Shown: piece after piece, positions 7,580-16,196 of the stretch
Position numbering within the stretch: the stretch's first letter is position 1
Layout of the letters: every line of letters starts with the position of its first letter
NCBI RefSeq assembly: GCF_000350525.1
Contig: NZ_AOCN01000022.1
Location: 372,001-436,000, forward strand
Direction of reading: 5' to 3'
DNA length: 64,000 nt
Source of the DNA: Leucobacter salsicius M1-8
GTDB taxonomy: Bacteria > Actinomycetota > Actinomycetes > Actinomycetales > Microbacteriaceae
Position numbers and translations under genes: made by a program
Notes under the pieces: model-generated
The model's database searches: none
Seen by the model: only the letters and a program-made list of their open reading frames with translations
What the model was told of the DNA's origin: nothing

Positions 7580-9208
7580 ATGTTCGAACAGCACACACCT
7601 CGCTCAGAGTCCCCGGTTGTTGCCTCAGGAGAGGGATTCGTCGCGTCAGCTGACCGCGAGAATCTGGCGGGGTTGCCGGGGTGTGGGCTGCAACAGTGGC
7701 CGCTAGTGGAACGGCTGTCGCCGGGGCAGCGGGAAACACCCTATGCAGACGCGCTGCGACGCTTTGCCGAGAGTTCACCGCTGTCACTGATGGTGCCGGG
7801 GCACGGTAACGACCCAGCCGGTGGCGCCGCCCACCTGGGTGAACTGTTCGGTGACCGTGTCGTGCGTATGGACGCGCCGCTCATGCTCGAGGGCATCGAC
7901 CTCGGCGATGATTCTCCGCTCGCCCACGCCCGTGAACTCGCGGCCGAAGCATGGGGCGCGAAGCGCACCTGGTTTCTCACGAACGGTGCCTCCCAGGCGA
8001 ACCGCACCGCCGCGATCGCCGTGCGCGGGCTTGGGGAGCGCGTGCTGATCCAGCGGAGCATGCACTCGAGCTTCACCGATGGTGTGCTGTTGTCGGGGCT
8101 CCTGCCCGCCTTCGTGATGCCCGAGATCGACCAGCGCCACGGCATCTCCCACGGGCTGACGCCAGCGGCGCTTGATGTCGCACTTGAGCGGGAGGCTGCG
8201 GCGGGGCGTCCCGTGACGAGCGTCTACGCGGTGTCGCCCAGCTACTTCGGCTCGACGGCGGACGTCGCAGGGCTCGCTGAGGTTGCGCACGCGCACGGCG
8301 CCGCCCTCATTATTGACGGGGCGTGGGGCGCCCACTTTGGGTTCCACCCTGAGCTGCCTGAGTCACCGGTGCGGCTGGGGGCAGACCTGGTGATCTCGAG
8401 CACGCACAAGCTGGCCGGTTCACTAACGCAATCTGCGATGCTGCACCTGGGGCACGGCCCGCTCGCGGCCCAGCTTGAGCCCCTCGTGGAACGCGCATTC
8501 TCGATGACGGCCTCCACCTCAATGAGCGGCGTGCTGATGGGGTCGCTCGACTCCGCGCGGCACGCGCTCGTCGCGGGCGATGCGCGCATCGGTGACGCGG
8601 TGGCGGCGGCGAAGCGGCTGCGCGAGGAGCTGCGCGCCGACGCCCGCTTCGATGTCATCAGCGACCACTTTAACGAGTACGACGACATCGTGGCGACCGA
8701 CCTGCTGCGGGTGCCCATCGATGTGTCCAGGCTCGGACAGAGCGGCCACTGGGTGCGTGGACGTATGAACCAGGAGCACGGCATTTATCTCGAGATGTCG
8801 ACCGCCTCCAGCGTGGTCGCGGTGATCGGTGCGCTCGCTGCCCCCGACATTGATCGTGTGATGCGGGCGCTGCGCAGCGTGGCTGATGAGGCGGCCCTGT
8901 TGAGCCCCGACCCCGCCGCGACCGGCGGTTTCCCCACGCTGCCCGCCCCGGGCGCGCTTTCGGCCTCGCCTCGCGACGCCTACTTCGGGGACAGCGAACT
9001 CGTCTCGGCAGAGGACGCCATTGGTCGGGTGTCGGCCGACACGCTCGCGGCCTACCCGCCCGGCATTCCCAATGTGCTGCCGGGGGAAGAGATCACCGCC
9101 GAGACCGTCGCATTTCTGCGCGCCGTCGCGGCATCGCCGACCGGGTATGTGCGCGGCGCGGTCGATCCGCTCGTCAGCCAGTTTCGTGTCACCACGCAGC
9201 CGCACTAG
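7580..9208 (+). CDS. PLP-dependent Orn/Lys/Arg decarboxylase-family protein
   Basis: Up to 542 residues. It has the fold-type I PLP architecture of Bacillus SpeA/Cad-type decarboxylases: SLMVPGHG near residue 73, TNGASQANRTA (cofactor phosphate cup), IIDGAWGAHFGFH with the ring-stacking Asp and Ala region, and the PLP lysine in ISSTHKLAGSLTQSA near residue 278. The C-terminal Orn/Lys/Arg decarboxylase domain is present (AYPPGIPNVLPGE). It likely makes a polyamine or diamine by removing CO2 from a basic amino acid. The first ~50 residues look non-conserved, so a start downstream of ATG 7580 is possible. It diverges from a LysR gene and ends before a bidirectional terminator. Confidence 0.85.
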   Translation: MFEQHTPRSESPVVASGEGFVASADRENLAGLPGCGLQQWPLVERLSPGQRETPYADALRRFAESSPLSLMVPGHGNDPAGGAAHLGELFGDRVVRMDAPLMLEGIDLGDDSPLAHARELAAEAWGAKRTWFLTNGASQANRTAAIAVRGLGERVLIQRSMHSSFTDGVLLSGLLPAFVMPEIDQRHGISHGLTPAALDVALEREAAAGRPVTSVYAVSPSYFGSTADVAGLAEVAHAHGAALIIDGAWGAHFGFHPELPESPVRLGADLVISSTHKLAGSLTQSAMLHLGHGPLAAQLEPLVERAFSMTASTSMSGVLMGSLDSARHALVAGDARIGDAVAAAKRLREELRADARFDVISDHFNEYDDIVATDLLRVPIDVSRLGQSGHWVRGRMNQEHGIYLEMSTASSVVAVIGALAAPDIDRVMRALRSVADEAALLSPDPAATGGFPTLPAPGALSASPRDAYFGDSELVSAEDAIGRVSADTLAAYPPGIPNVLPGEEITAETVAFLRAVAASPTGYVRGAVDPLVSQFRVTTQPH

Positions 9209-9233
9209 TTGGGGCTAGAAAACCCAGCCAAAT

Positions 9234-9272
9234 GCAAAGGGAGCGGGGCCAGATTGGCCCCGCTCCCTTTGC
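9234..9272. terminator. Bidirectional terminator between convergent genes
   Basis: A perfect 18-bp stem (9234-9251 with 9255-9272) with a 3-base loop, placed between the stops of the decarboxylase-family gene and the small minus-strand gene. It can serve both. Confidence 0.85.
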
Positions 9273-9290
9273 GTTGTACGTGTGTGGCAG

Positions 9291-9515
9291 TTACTTCTTC
9301 TCGAAGAGGTTGCCCACGAGGGTTGCGCCCACGAGAACAATGCCGAGGATGACAACGCCCACGATCGAGATCGCGACGACATCTACGGGCTGGCCTGCCG
9401 ACGAGAAGGGGTTCGCGCCGTCTACCGCGGGGGCAGAAGCAAATGCGGGGGCGGCCACGAAGACCGAAGCGAACGCTGCAGTCACGGCAGTGGCAATACG
9501 GGTGCGGATCTTCAC
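9291..9515 (-). CDS. Small secreted or single-pass membrane peptide, unknown function
   Basis: 74 residues starting at GTG 9515 with GAGGAG seven bases upstream. Residues 1-27 look like a Sec signal with an AFASA cleavage site. The mature part is only about 47 residues: a short polar stretch, then one hydrophobic helix (about residues 45-68) ending FEKK. After cleavage it would be a single transmembrane helix with its N-terminus outside. I do not recognise the family. A terminator follows 19 bp downstream, and it has no operon partner. Confidence 0.7.
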   Translation of the reverse strand: MKIRTRIATAVTAAFASVFVAAPAFASAPAVDGANPFSSAGQPVDVVAISIVGVVILGIVLVGATLVGNLFEKK

Positions 9516-9644
9516 GGATGTCTCCTCGCGAGTGTGAATTGGCCGAAAAATGGCAATACCAACATCCTAGCCGGTTGGACGGCTGGCCGTGGCCCGCCCG
9601 AATGTTGTGCGGCGTATGCCGGTGACCGGCTCTAGGATCAAAGC

Positions 9645-11345
9645 ATGGACTCAGCACGCACCCCAACCTCCATCGATCGGATCGCCGAGGGGTGGGTTGA
9701 CACCATAGTCGAACTCGCGCCAACAGTCGGCACCTATATCGGGCGCGAAAGTAGCACGCTCGCAGACTACTCACCCGCTGGAGCCGAAGCGGTCGCGGCG
9801 GCCGAGCGTCGGGTTCTTGCACAGCTGGACGCGGCCACCGAAGTCGACGCTGTTGATGGTGTAACCCGCGCTGACCTTTCGGCAGAGCTGCGTTTGTCGC
9901 TCGCTGAGCACGAAATGGGTGAGCATCTGCGCGACCTAAACGTGATTGCGTCGCCGATGCAAGACATGCGCGACGTGTTCGACCTCATGCCGACCGACAC
10001 CGTGAGTGATTGGGAACGCATCGCACTCAGACTGCGGGCGGTGCCCCAGGCGATTGCCGGGTATCAGGCGTCGCTTGCCGAAGGCGCCTCGAGAAGATTG
10101 ACTCCCGCCCTGCGCCAAGTGACGGAGGTCGCCGCGCAGGTGCGACGCACCGCGGGCACCGCTGACGCTCCCGGGTATTTTCGGTCTTTGGTGAAGGCAT
10201 CCGAGGCAGAGTCGGGACCCGAGGGCGTGGACGCCACACTCGTGCGCGAGCTCGAAGCCGCCGCGGCCGAGGCTTCTACTGCATTCGCCGAGTTTGCGGG
10301 GTTTCTCGAGGCCGACCTGGCACCGCAAGCTCACATAGCCGATGCGTTCGGTCGCGAACGCTACGAACTTGCGTCTGAAGGATTCTTGGGCGCCCGCGTC
10401 GACCTGGACGAAACCTACGAGTGGGGCATCGAAGAGCTTGCGCGCATGGTCGAAGAGCAAGAACGCATCGCGGCCGAGATCGTCGGAGGTTCCCCGCGCC
10501 CCGGCATCGTTGCCGAGACCATTGCACACCTCGACCGCGACCCCTCGCGCAAACTGCACGGCACCGCAGAACTGCAGCGCTGGATGCAAGAGACGAGCGA
10601 TCGCGCGATTGCCGACCTGGGGGACACCCAGTTCGATGTGCCCGCCGAGATTCGAACGCTTGAGTGCATGATTGCGCCCACGCAGGAGGGCGGCATCTAC
10701 TACACGGGTCCGAGTGATGACTTTTCGCGGCCGGGGCGCATGTGGTGGTCGGTGCCAGCGGGCGTCGAGACATTTGATACCTGGCGTGAGCTCACGACCG
10801 TGTATCACGAGGGCGTCCCGGGCCATCACCTGCAAATCGGCCAGGCCGTCGTCAACCGTGGCACATTGAACGAATGGCGCCGGCAGCTTGCCGGTACGTC
10901 GGGGCACGCGGAAGGCTGGGCGCTTTACGCGGAACGCCTCATGGAACAGTTGGGCTACCTTGACGATCCCGCCGACAGGTTTGGCATGCTCGACGGGCAG
11001 CGCATGCGGGCGGCGCGCGTTGTGCTCGACATCGGCGTGCATTTGGGGAAGCAGCGCCCCGACGGCGGAGGGGTCTGGACGGGCGACTACGCCTTCGAAT
11101 TTATGGGTCAGCACGTGAACATGGAATCAAGTTTCGTGCGTTTCGAGGTGCTGCGCTATCTCGGATGGGCGGGGCAGGCCCCCGCTTACAAGATTGGGCA
11201 GCGGATTTGGGAGGAACTCAGGGACGAGGCTCGTGCGCGAGCTACGGGATCCGGATCGCCCTTCGATATACGGGACTTTCACCGGAGCGCGCTTGCGCTG
11301 GGCGGGGTGCGCCTCGACACGCTGCAGCAGGCGCTTCGCCCATGA
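9645..11345 (+). CDS. DUF885 family zinc-metallopeptidase-like protein
   Basis: 566 residues. The defining feature is YHEGVPGHHLQ near residue 387, the HExxxxHH-type motif of DUF885 proteins, with a downstream Glu in SGHAEGWALYAERLMEQLG that would complete the metal site. The family is thought to be metal-dependent peptidases or hydrolases; the substrate is unknown. No signal peptide is visible, so it should be cytoplasmic. TAGGAT lies six bases before the ATG, suggesting a leaderless transcript. Its stop overlaps the next gene by four bases. Confidence 0.85.
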   Translation: MDSARTPTSIDRIAEGWVDTIVELAPTVGTYIGRESSTLADYSPAGAEAVAAAERRVLAQLDAATEVDAVDGVTRADLSAELRLSLAEHEMGEHLRDLNVIASPMQDMRDVFDLMPTDTVSDWERIALRLRAVPQAIAGYQASLAEGASRRLTPALRQVTEVAAQVRRTAGTADAPGYFRSLVKASEAESGPEGVDATLVRELEAAAAEASTAFAEFAGFLEADLAPQAHIADAFGRERYELASEGFLGARVDLDETYEWGIEELARMVEEQERIAAEIVGGSPRPGIVAETIAHLDRDPSRKLHGTAELQRWMQETSDRAIADLGDTQFDVPAEIRTLECMIAPTQEGGIYYTGPSDDFSRPGRMWWSVPAGVETFDTWRELTTVYHEGVPGHHLQIGQAVVNRGTLNEWRRQLAGTSGHAEGWALYAERLMEQLGYLDDPADRFGMLDGQRMRAARVVLDIGVHLGKQRPDGGGVWTGDYAFEFMGQHVNMESSFVRFEVLRYLGWAGQAPAYKIGQRIWEELRDEARARATGSGSPFDIRDFHRSALALGGVRLDTLQQALRP

Positions 11346-11764
11346 GCGGCGCAGTGGCGAGGGGCACAGCAGCGCTCGGTAGCGAAGTAGCCTGCCCGTG
11401 CGGCAGAGGCGAGCCCTATGGCGGGTGCTGCGGTCCGCTCCACGCGGGGGAGCCCGCGCCCACAGCCGAGCGCCTCATGCGCTCGCGCTATGCGGCGTTC
11501 GCGCTGGGGCTGCTCGACTACCTCGAGTACAGCTGGGATGCCTCAACGCGCCCCGGCGACCTCGAGATCGACCCCGACGTGACCTGGCGTCGACTGCTGA
11601 TCGAGCGCGTCGAAGCGGGGAGCCCGTTCGACCAGGAGGGCTATGTCACCTTCACCGCGATCGGACGCACCTCCGAGGGCCGGTTCGAGCAGCGCGAACG
11701 CAGCAGGTTTGTGCGTGATGCGGCTGGCCGCTGGGTATACATCGACGGCGACGCCGAGTTCTAG
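11342..11764 (+). CDS. YchJ family (UPF0225) SEC-C motif protein
   Basis: 140 residues from ATG 11342, which overlaps the DUF885 stop (ATGA). The N-terminus holds the SEC-C type zinc motif CPCGRG...YGGCC, and the rest matches the YchJ NTF2-like middle region (TAERLMRSRYAAFALG). Earlier in-frame starts would lie deep within the preceding gene. The molecular role is not established; the SEC-C motif binds zinc and is often a protein- or ribosome-contact element. Confidence 0.88.
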   Translation: MSGAVARGTAALGSEVACPCGRGEPYGGCCGPLHAGEPAPTAERLMRSRYAAFALGLLDYLEYSWDASTRPGDLEIDPDVTWRRLLIERVEAGSPFDQEGYVTFTAIGRTSEGRFEQRERSRFVRDAAGRWVYIDGDAEF

Positions 11765-11886
11765 CCGGGAGCGAACAGCGGTGACACATGTGTGTTTGGG
11801 TCGTAGCCTGTAGATGCATGAGCATTGAGTTCTCGGACGGCGCTGCAGCCGCATGCGCCACCTCAATGCGGCAGTGAGGAAATGCA

Positions 11887-12930
11887 ATGAAGGCTGTTCG
11901 GTTTACTGCATGGAAGACTTTCCCCACCATCGAGGAGGTTGCGCGCCCAAAGCCCGGCCCCGGAGAAGTGCTCCTCAAGATCGCTGGCGCGGGAGCGTGC
12001 CACTCGGACGTAGCAATCTTTGAACAGTTCGATGAGAACATGGGCGCTCAGCTGGCCCCGAGCTATACCCTCGGCCATGAGAACTCGGGCTGGGTCGAAG
12101 AACTGGGCGAGGGCGTCACCGGGATTGAGCTGGGCGACGCCTACCTGTCCTATGGTCCCATTGGCTGCGGGCAGTGCCCTGCATGCTCGCGCGGTCAGGA
12201 TACCTACTGCCACAACGCTGCGCAGCAGCCCTACCTGGCTACCGGCCTGGGCCGTGACGGCGGCATGGCCGAGTACATGACGGTGCCCGCGCGCAACCTG
12301 GTGCCGCTTGGCGACGCGGATCCAGTGGCCGCTGCCCCGCTCTCAGACGCGGGCCTGACGCCCTACCACGCGATCAAGCTGTCGCTGCCCAAGCTCGCGG
12401 GCGGCGGCAAGACCGCGCTGGTTATTGGCCTCGGGGGTCTCGGCCAGATGGCCGTACAGATTCTCACGGCGATCACGGGGGCGAAGGTCTACGCGACAGA
12501 CATGAAGCCCGAGGCGATGGCCGAGGCTGAGCGTGCAGGCGCGATCACGGTGGCCAGCGGTGACGACCAGGTAGCTCGCATCCGCGAGCTCACCGGTGGA
12601 CAGGGTGTGGACGCGGTCTTCGACTTCGTCGGTATCAGCCCGACGATCAAGCTCGCGCAGCAGGTCGTGCGTCGCCAGGGCCGCATCACAGTCGTTGGAG
12701 TTGCGGGTGGACCCACGAGCTGGGACTTCTTCTCGAATCCCTACGAGGCTGAGCTCACCAACACCTACTGGGGCACTATCGAAGAGTTGTACGAAGTCGT
12801 CGCGCTGTACCGCGCAGGTAAGCTCAGCCCGAACGTGACCAGGTACACCATGGACCAGGCGCTCGATGCCTACCGTGACCTCCACGACGGCAAGCTCAGC
12901 GGCCGCGCGGTCGTCACCCCGCACGCGTAG
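11887..12930 (+). CDS. Zinc-dependent NAD(P) alcohol dehydrogenase (MDR family)
   Basis: 347 residues. The catalytic zinc ligands are Cys in GAGACHSDV and the His-Glu pair in LGHENSGWV; the structural zinc site is CGQCPACSRGQDTYC; the Rossmann motif is VIGLGGLGQMAV. This is the standard medium-chain ADH layout, closest in style to bacterial propanol-preferring or arabinose-type enzymes. The start is ATG 11887 with GAGGAAA upstream. It is a single gene, convergent with the next. The substrate is a primary or secondary alcohol or aldehyde and cannot be narrowed further. Confidence 0.92.
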   Translation: MKAVRFTAWKTFPTIEEVARPKPGPGEVLLKIAGAGACHSDVAIFEQFDENMGAQLAPSYTLGHENSGWVEELGEGVTGIELGDAYLSYGPIGCGQCPACSRGQDTYCHNAAQQPYLATGLGRDGGMAEYMTVPARNLVPLGDADPVAAAPLSDAGLTPYHAIKLSLPKLAGGGKTALVIGLGGLGQMAVQILTAITGAKVYATDMKPEAMAEAERAGAITVASGDDQVARIRELTGGQGVDAVFDFVGISPTIKLAQQVVRRQGRITVVGVAGGPTSWDFFSNPYEAELTNTYWGTIEELYEVVALYRAGKLSPNVTRYTMDQALDAYRDLHDGKLSGRAVVTPHA

Positions 12931-12955
12931 GCGGCACGCACCCTGCCTCGGCGTC

Positions 12956-13519
12956 TTACCGAATGTAGACGTCGAGGTGGTTGCCGAAGGTGCCGCGGTC
13001 GTAGATCTTGCCCTGGTGGCCAAACGGGGTGTCAAAGACCGTGCCCTTCGGGTGCGATCCGGCGAGCACAATGAAGCCGTCCTCGTCAGCGACGAAGCCG
13101 CCCTCATTGACGTGCCGGCCGGGAATCTCCAGGCCCGGGCCGGGCAGCACCTGCTGGCTGTAGAACGTGAAGCGATAGCCGCTCCAGTTCACGACGCCAC
13201 TGAAGAGAAACTCCTCGAGTGAGAAGAGCGCTGCAGTGGCGCCTTTGGTCACGAGAGGCGAGGCCTTGCCGCCGACTTCGATGCCCTCGACGTCGGTGGC
13301 TACGAGAGAGACGTCACCCGCAGCCTGGCTCTGCAGCTGTTGATCCGGCCCGGCCGTGAGGGGACTGCCGTCGAGCGCAAACGCACTCGAAATGGAGAAC
13401 GGCGCCAGCGCGGCGGTGCCGAGAAACACGGCCACCGCCGCGACTGCCCCGACCGCGCGAACGCGCACCCAGGGCGAGGCCCCGTGGGTACCGGGGGAGA
13501 CTGACATGCTCTGCACCAT
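12956..13519 (-). CDS. Secreted 3D-domain (double-psi beta-barrel) protein
   Basis: 187 residues with an N-terminal export signal (hydrophobic stretch about residues 23-50). The C-terminal ~75 residues resemble the 3D domain of cell-wall proteins such as YabE: YSQQVLPG, a central DEDGFIVLAGS with the first aspartates, PKGTVFDTPFG and the ending YDRGTFGNHLDVYIR with the third Asp. 3D domains in resuscitation factors and Slt-type enzymes act on peptidoglycan. Here no G5 or LysM module accompanies it. ATG 13507 is an alternative start. It is transcribed alone, convergent with the alcohol dehydrogenase. Confidence 0.7.
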   Translation of the reverse strand: MVQSMSVSPGTHGASPWVRVRAVGAVAAVAVFLGTAALAPFSISSAFALDGSPLTAGPDQQLQSQAAGDVSLVATDVEGIEVGGKASPLVTKGATAALFSLEEFLFSGVVNWSGYRFTFYSQQVLPGPGLEIPGRHVNEGGFVADEDGFIVLAGSHPKGTVFDTPFGHQGKIYDRGTFGNHLDVYIR

Positions 13520-13568
13520 TCTTCGTAGTGACGTCTCGCGACGTTGAGGGTAAATCTATCGCTGCGGA

Positions 13569-14957
13569 CTAGCCGCGCAGCCGCTGGACCCAGGCCTCAA
13601 CGGCGTCTGCGTCGCGCGGAATATCTTCCGAGAGATTATCGCAGCCGTCGGCGGTCACGACAATGTCGTCCTCGATACGCACGCCGATGCCACGGTATTC
13701 GACGGGAACGGTGAGGTCGTCGGGCTGGAAGTACAGGCCGGGCTCGATTGTGAAGACCATGCCTGCTTCGAGCTTGCCGTCGAGGTACATGTCACGACGG
13801 GCCTGGGCGCAGTCGTGCACGTCCATGCCGAGGTGGTGGCTCGTGCCGTGCACCATGTAGCGGCGGTAGTACGCGGTGTTGTCATCCTCGGGGAGGAACC
13901 CCCACTCGCGAGTCTTGCGTGCAATCACGGCCATCGCTGCCTCATGCACATCGCCGAACCGGATCCCGGGGCGCACGATCGCACGCGCGGCATCTGCTGC
14001 TTCGAGCACCGCGTCATAGACGCGTCGCTGCACCTCGGAGAAGGTGCCTGAAACGGGGATCGTGCGCGTGATGTCTGCGGTATAGAGGCTATCCATCTCG
14101 ACGCCGGCATCGACCAACAGCAGGTCGCCCTCAAGTACGGGGCCGTTGTTGTGGATCCAGTGCAGCGTGCAGGCGTGCGGGCCTGAGGCGGCGATGGTCT
14201 CGTAGCCGACCGTATTGCCGTCGAGTCGTGCACGCTGGTTGAAGACGCCCTCGACGATGCGCTCACCGCGCGGGTGCGCGCTCGCACGCGGCAGGGCGGC
14301 CAGGATCTCGTCGAAGCCGGTTGCCGTCGCGTTGACCGCGGCCTGCATCTCTGCGAGCTCGTACGTGTCCTTGACGAGACGTAGCTCAGACGTCGCGCGG
14401 GCGAGGCTGGTGTGCTCTAGTGTGAGATCTGCGTCGTTCGCCGCAAAATCTGCGAGCGGGGCCGTGCGCACACCGAGGGCGGCCGACACCTGCGCCAGTG
14501 ACGGGCGGGCACCGATCCAGAACTCACCAATCTCGGGGTTCGCGAAGAACTCGTCGCTGTCACGGCCCGCGCGCTCACGGAAGTAGAGGGTCGCCTCGTG
14601 CGTGGCGGTCTCAGACTCGATCGGGTCGAGCACGAGCACGGCGCCGGGCTCCGAGTCGGACCCCCACCCGGTCAGGTGCGCGAAGGCGCTGTGGGCGCGG
14701 TACTGGTAAAACGTGTCGTTTGATCGCTGCTTCATAGCGCCAGCAGCGATCACGAGGCGCTCACCAACGAACTGTGCTCCGAGGGCGGTGCGGCGGTTGG
14801 CCGCGAAGGGAGCTGCCGCGTGCAGGTCGGGGGTCTCCTCTGGGCGGTCGGCCCAGTGCTGCGAGACATAGGAGTTGAAGAGATCTGAATCGGGGGTCGT
14901 GCTGCGGTTACTGTTGTCGATCTCCACCTCGTGGGTGGACTGCGCGCTCTCGGTCAT
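13569..14957 (-). CDS. pepP: Aminopeptidase P / Xaa-Pro aminopeptidase (M24B)
   Basis: About 462 residues from ATG 14957 (14966 and 14993 are in-frame alternatives; 14993 would touch the divergent promoter). The N-terminal aminopeptidase P domain is followed by the pita-bread catalytic domain with all metal ligands: Asp in LLVDAGVE, Asp in YTADITRT, His in GTSHHLGMDVHD, Glu in FTIEPGLYF and Glu in VRIEDDIVV. It removes N-terminal residues before proline in the cytoplasm. It diverges from the PHP-domain gene at 15005. Confidence 0.92.
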   Translation of the reverse strand: MTESAQSTHEVEIDNSNRSTTPDSDLFNSYVSQHWADRPEETPDLHAAAPFAANRRTALGAQFVGERLVIAAGAMKQRSNDTFYQYRAHSAFAHLTGWGSDSEPGAVLVLDPIESETATHEATLYFRERAGRDSDEFFANPEIGEFWIGARPSLAQVSAALGVRTAPLADFAANDADLTLEHTSLARATSELRLVKDTYELAEMQAAVNATATGFDEILAALPRASAHPRGERIVEGVFNQRARLDGNTVGYETIAASGPHACTLHWIHNNGPVLEGDLLLVDAGVEMDSLYTADITRTIPVSGTFSEVQRRVYDAVLEAADAARAIVRPGIRFGDVHEAAMAVIARKTREWGFLPEDDNTAYYRRYMVHGTSHHLGMDVHDCAQARRDMYLDGKLEAGMVFTIEPGLYFQPDDLTVPVEYRGIGVRIEDDIVVTADGCDNLSEDIPRDADAVEAWVQRLRG

Positions 14958-15004
14958 GCCTGCCATTGTCTCATTCGAGGCTGAGCCCACCATAGAATGG
15001 CGGG

Positions 15005-15856
15005 ATGGCGCTTCCCTTGGCCGATGTCGGCTATGACTTGCACACGCACTCGGCGTTCTCGGACGGCACGACGAGCCCTACCCAGATCGCCGCGGAGGCG
15101 GCAGCGGTCGGGCTACTCGGGTTTGCGCTCACCGATCACGACACGATTAATGGGTGGGGCGAGGCCCGGGCCGGCGCCGCGCAGCACGGCGTATCGTTTC
15201 TGCCCGGGATCGAGATCACCACGAAGCACCGTGGGCACTCGCGACACCTGCTCGGCTACGGGATGAACCCGGCGCACGGCGAGCTGTTCACCGCCCTCAC
15301 GCAGGTGCGCGATGCGCGGCTGGTACGCGTCAAGGAAATGGTGCGACGCGTGTCGGTCGACTACGCGATCACGCTTGAGGACGTCGTTGGAACGGGCGAT
15401 GTCGCCACCGTGGGGCGCCCCCACATCGCAGACGCCCTCGTCGTCAAGGGCTATTTCGTCGACCGGTCGACGGCCTTCGAGCAGGTGCTGCACCCGGGTT
15501 CGCCCTATTACCTCGGCACCTACGCGATCGAGACCGGCGAAGCGATCCGGCTTGTCCGTGCGGCAGAGGGTGTTTCGGTGCTCGCGCACCCCGCCGCGTT
15601 TCGGCAGCGAGCCGCGACCTCGGTCGCGCATCTCGCCGAGCTTGCGGCAGCGGGGCTGTGGGGCATCGAGCTGGCGCACCCTGAGAACCGCGGGGACTGG
15701 CTTCCGCCACTCACGGCCGCGGCGGCCGAGCTGGGGCTCGAAGTCACCGGATCGAGCGACTATCACGGGGATGGCAAGCCAAACCGTCTGGGTGAGCATC
15801 GCACCGGTGTCGAGGTCGTGGAGCGCTTGCGGGCAATCGTCGCAACACCGCACTAA
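15005..15856 (+). CDS. PHP-domain metal-dependent phosphoesterase (YciV/RNase AM type)
   Basis: 283 residues with the four PHP metal-binding motifs: DLHTHSAFSDG at the N-terminus, LTDHDTINGW, a central RPHIADALV / LAHPAAF region and a late SSDYHGDGKPNRLG. This matches the family that includes nucleoside 3',5'-bisphosphate phosphatases and RNase AM, which trim short 5'-phosphorylated RNAs. TAGAAT lies six bases before the ATG, so it is probably leaderless. The gene stands alone. Confidence 0.85.
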   Translation: MALPLADVGYDLHTHSAFSDGTTSPTQIAAEAAAVGLLGFALTDHDTINGWGEARAGAAQHGVSFLPGIEITTKHRGHSRHLLGYGMNPAHGELFTALTQVRDARLVRVKEMVRRVSVDYAITLEDVVGTGDVATVGRPHIADALVVKGYFVDRSTAFEQVLHPGSPYYLGTYAIETGEAIRLVRAAEGVSVLAHPAAFRQRAATSVAHLAELAAAGLWGIELAHPENRGDWLPPLTAAAAELGLEVTGSSDYHGDGKPNRLGEHRTGVEVVERLRAIVATPH

Positions 15857-16196
15857 AACACGTCTGCCTACCGCCGAATCGGCGGTGGGTAGAGGATACT
15901 TCGGTGACCTGCACCCGTACCGGCATGCCGAGATCGACTGCAAACCCCACAGCATGGTTCACAGCTTGGCTCGAGGCTTTGGCCTGCTGAGGGAACTCGG
16001 GCAATTGTTGAAGTCTCTTGTTTGCGGCATTGAAGGGGCGTATGGTTTGACCAAAACTTGCTTACTCTGAGCGGCGGTACTTCCGGAGCGCGACGCTGGG
16101 ATGCGACTCCAAATACGACCGTTCACAGTCATGGGCTTGCGGGGGATGAACCTCGGGCTGCCTTCCCAGCTCATGGGTACTGAAAGGCAAAGTTCA
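15857..16196 (+). promoter_or_regulatory. Long intergenic region with a candidate promoter for the secreted orphan gene
   Basis: 340 bases without a convincing gene. It contains a short hairpin (15870-15877 with 15879-15886) lacking a T tract, and a promoter-like pair TTGTTT (16018-16023), 17-base spacer, TATGGT (16041-16046). This pair would give a leader of about 145 bases before ATG 16197. Base composition is noticeably lower in G+C than in the surrounding genes. Confidence 0.4.

Noticed and set aside
12956-13519. Class E sortase for the LPXTG protein
   Set aside because: The gene has a signal and compact C-terminal domain but no TLxTC cysteine or catalytic arginine; its DEDGFIVL and GNHLDVY blocks fit a 3D domain.
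15870-15886. Hairpin after the PHP gene as a terminator
   Set aside because: The stem is only 8 bp and no T run follows, so I did not call it.
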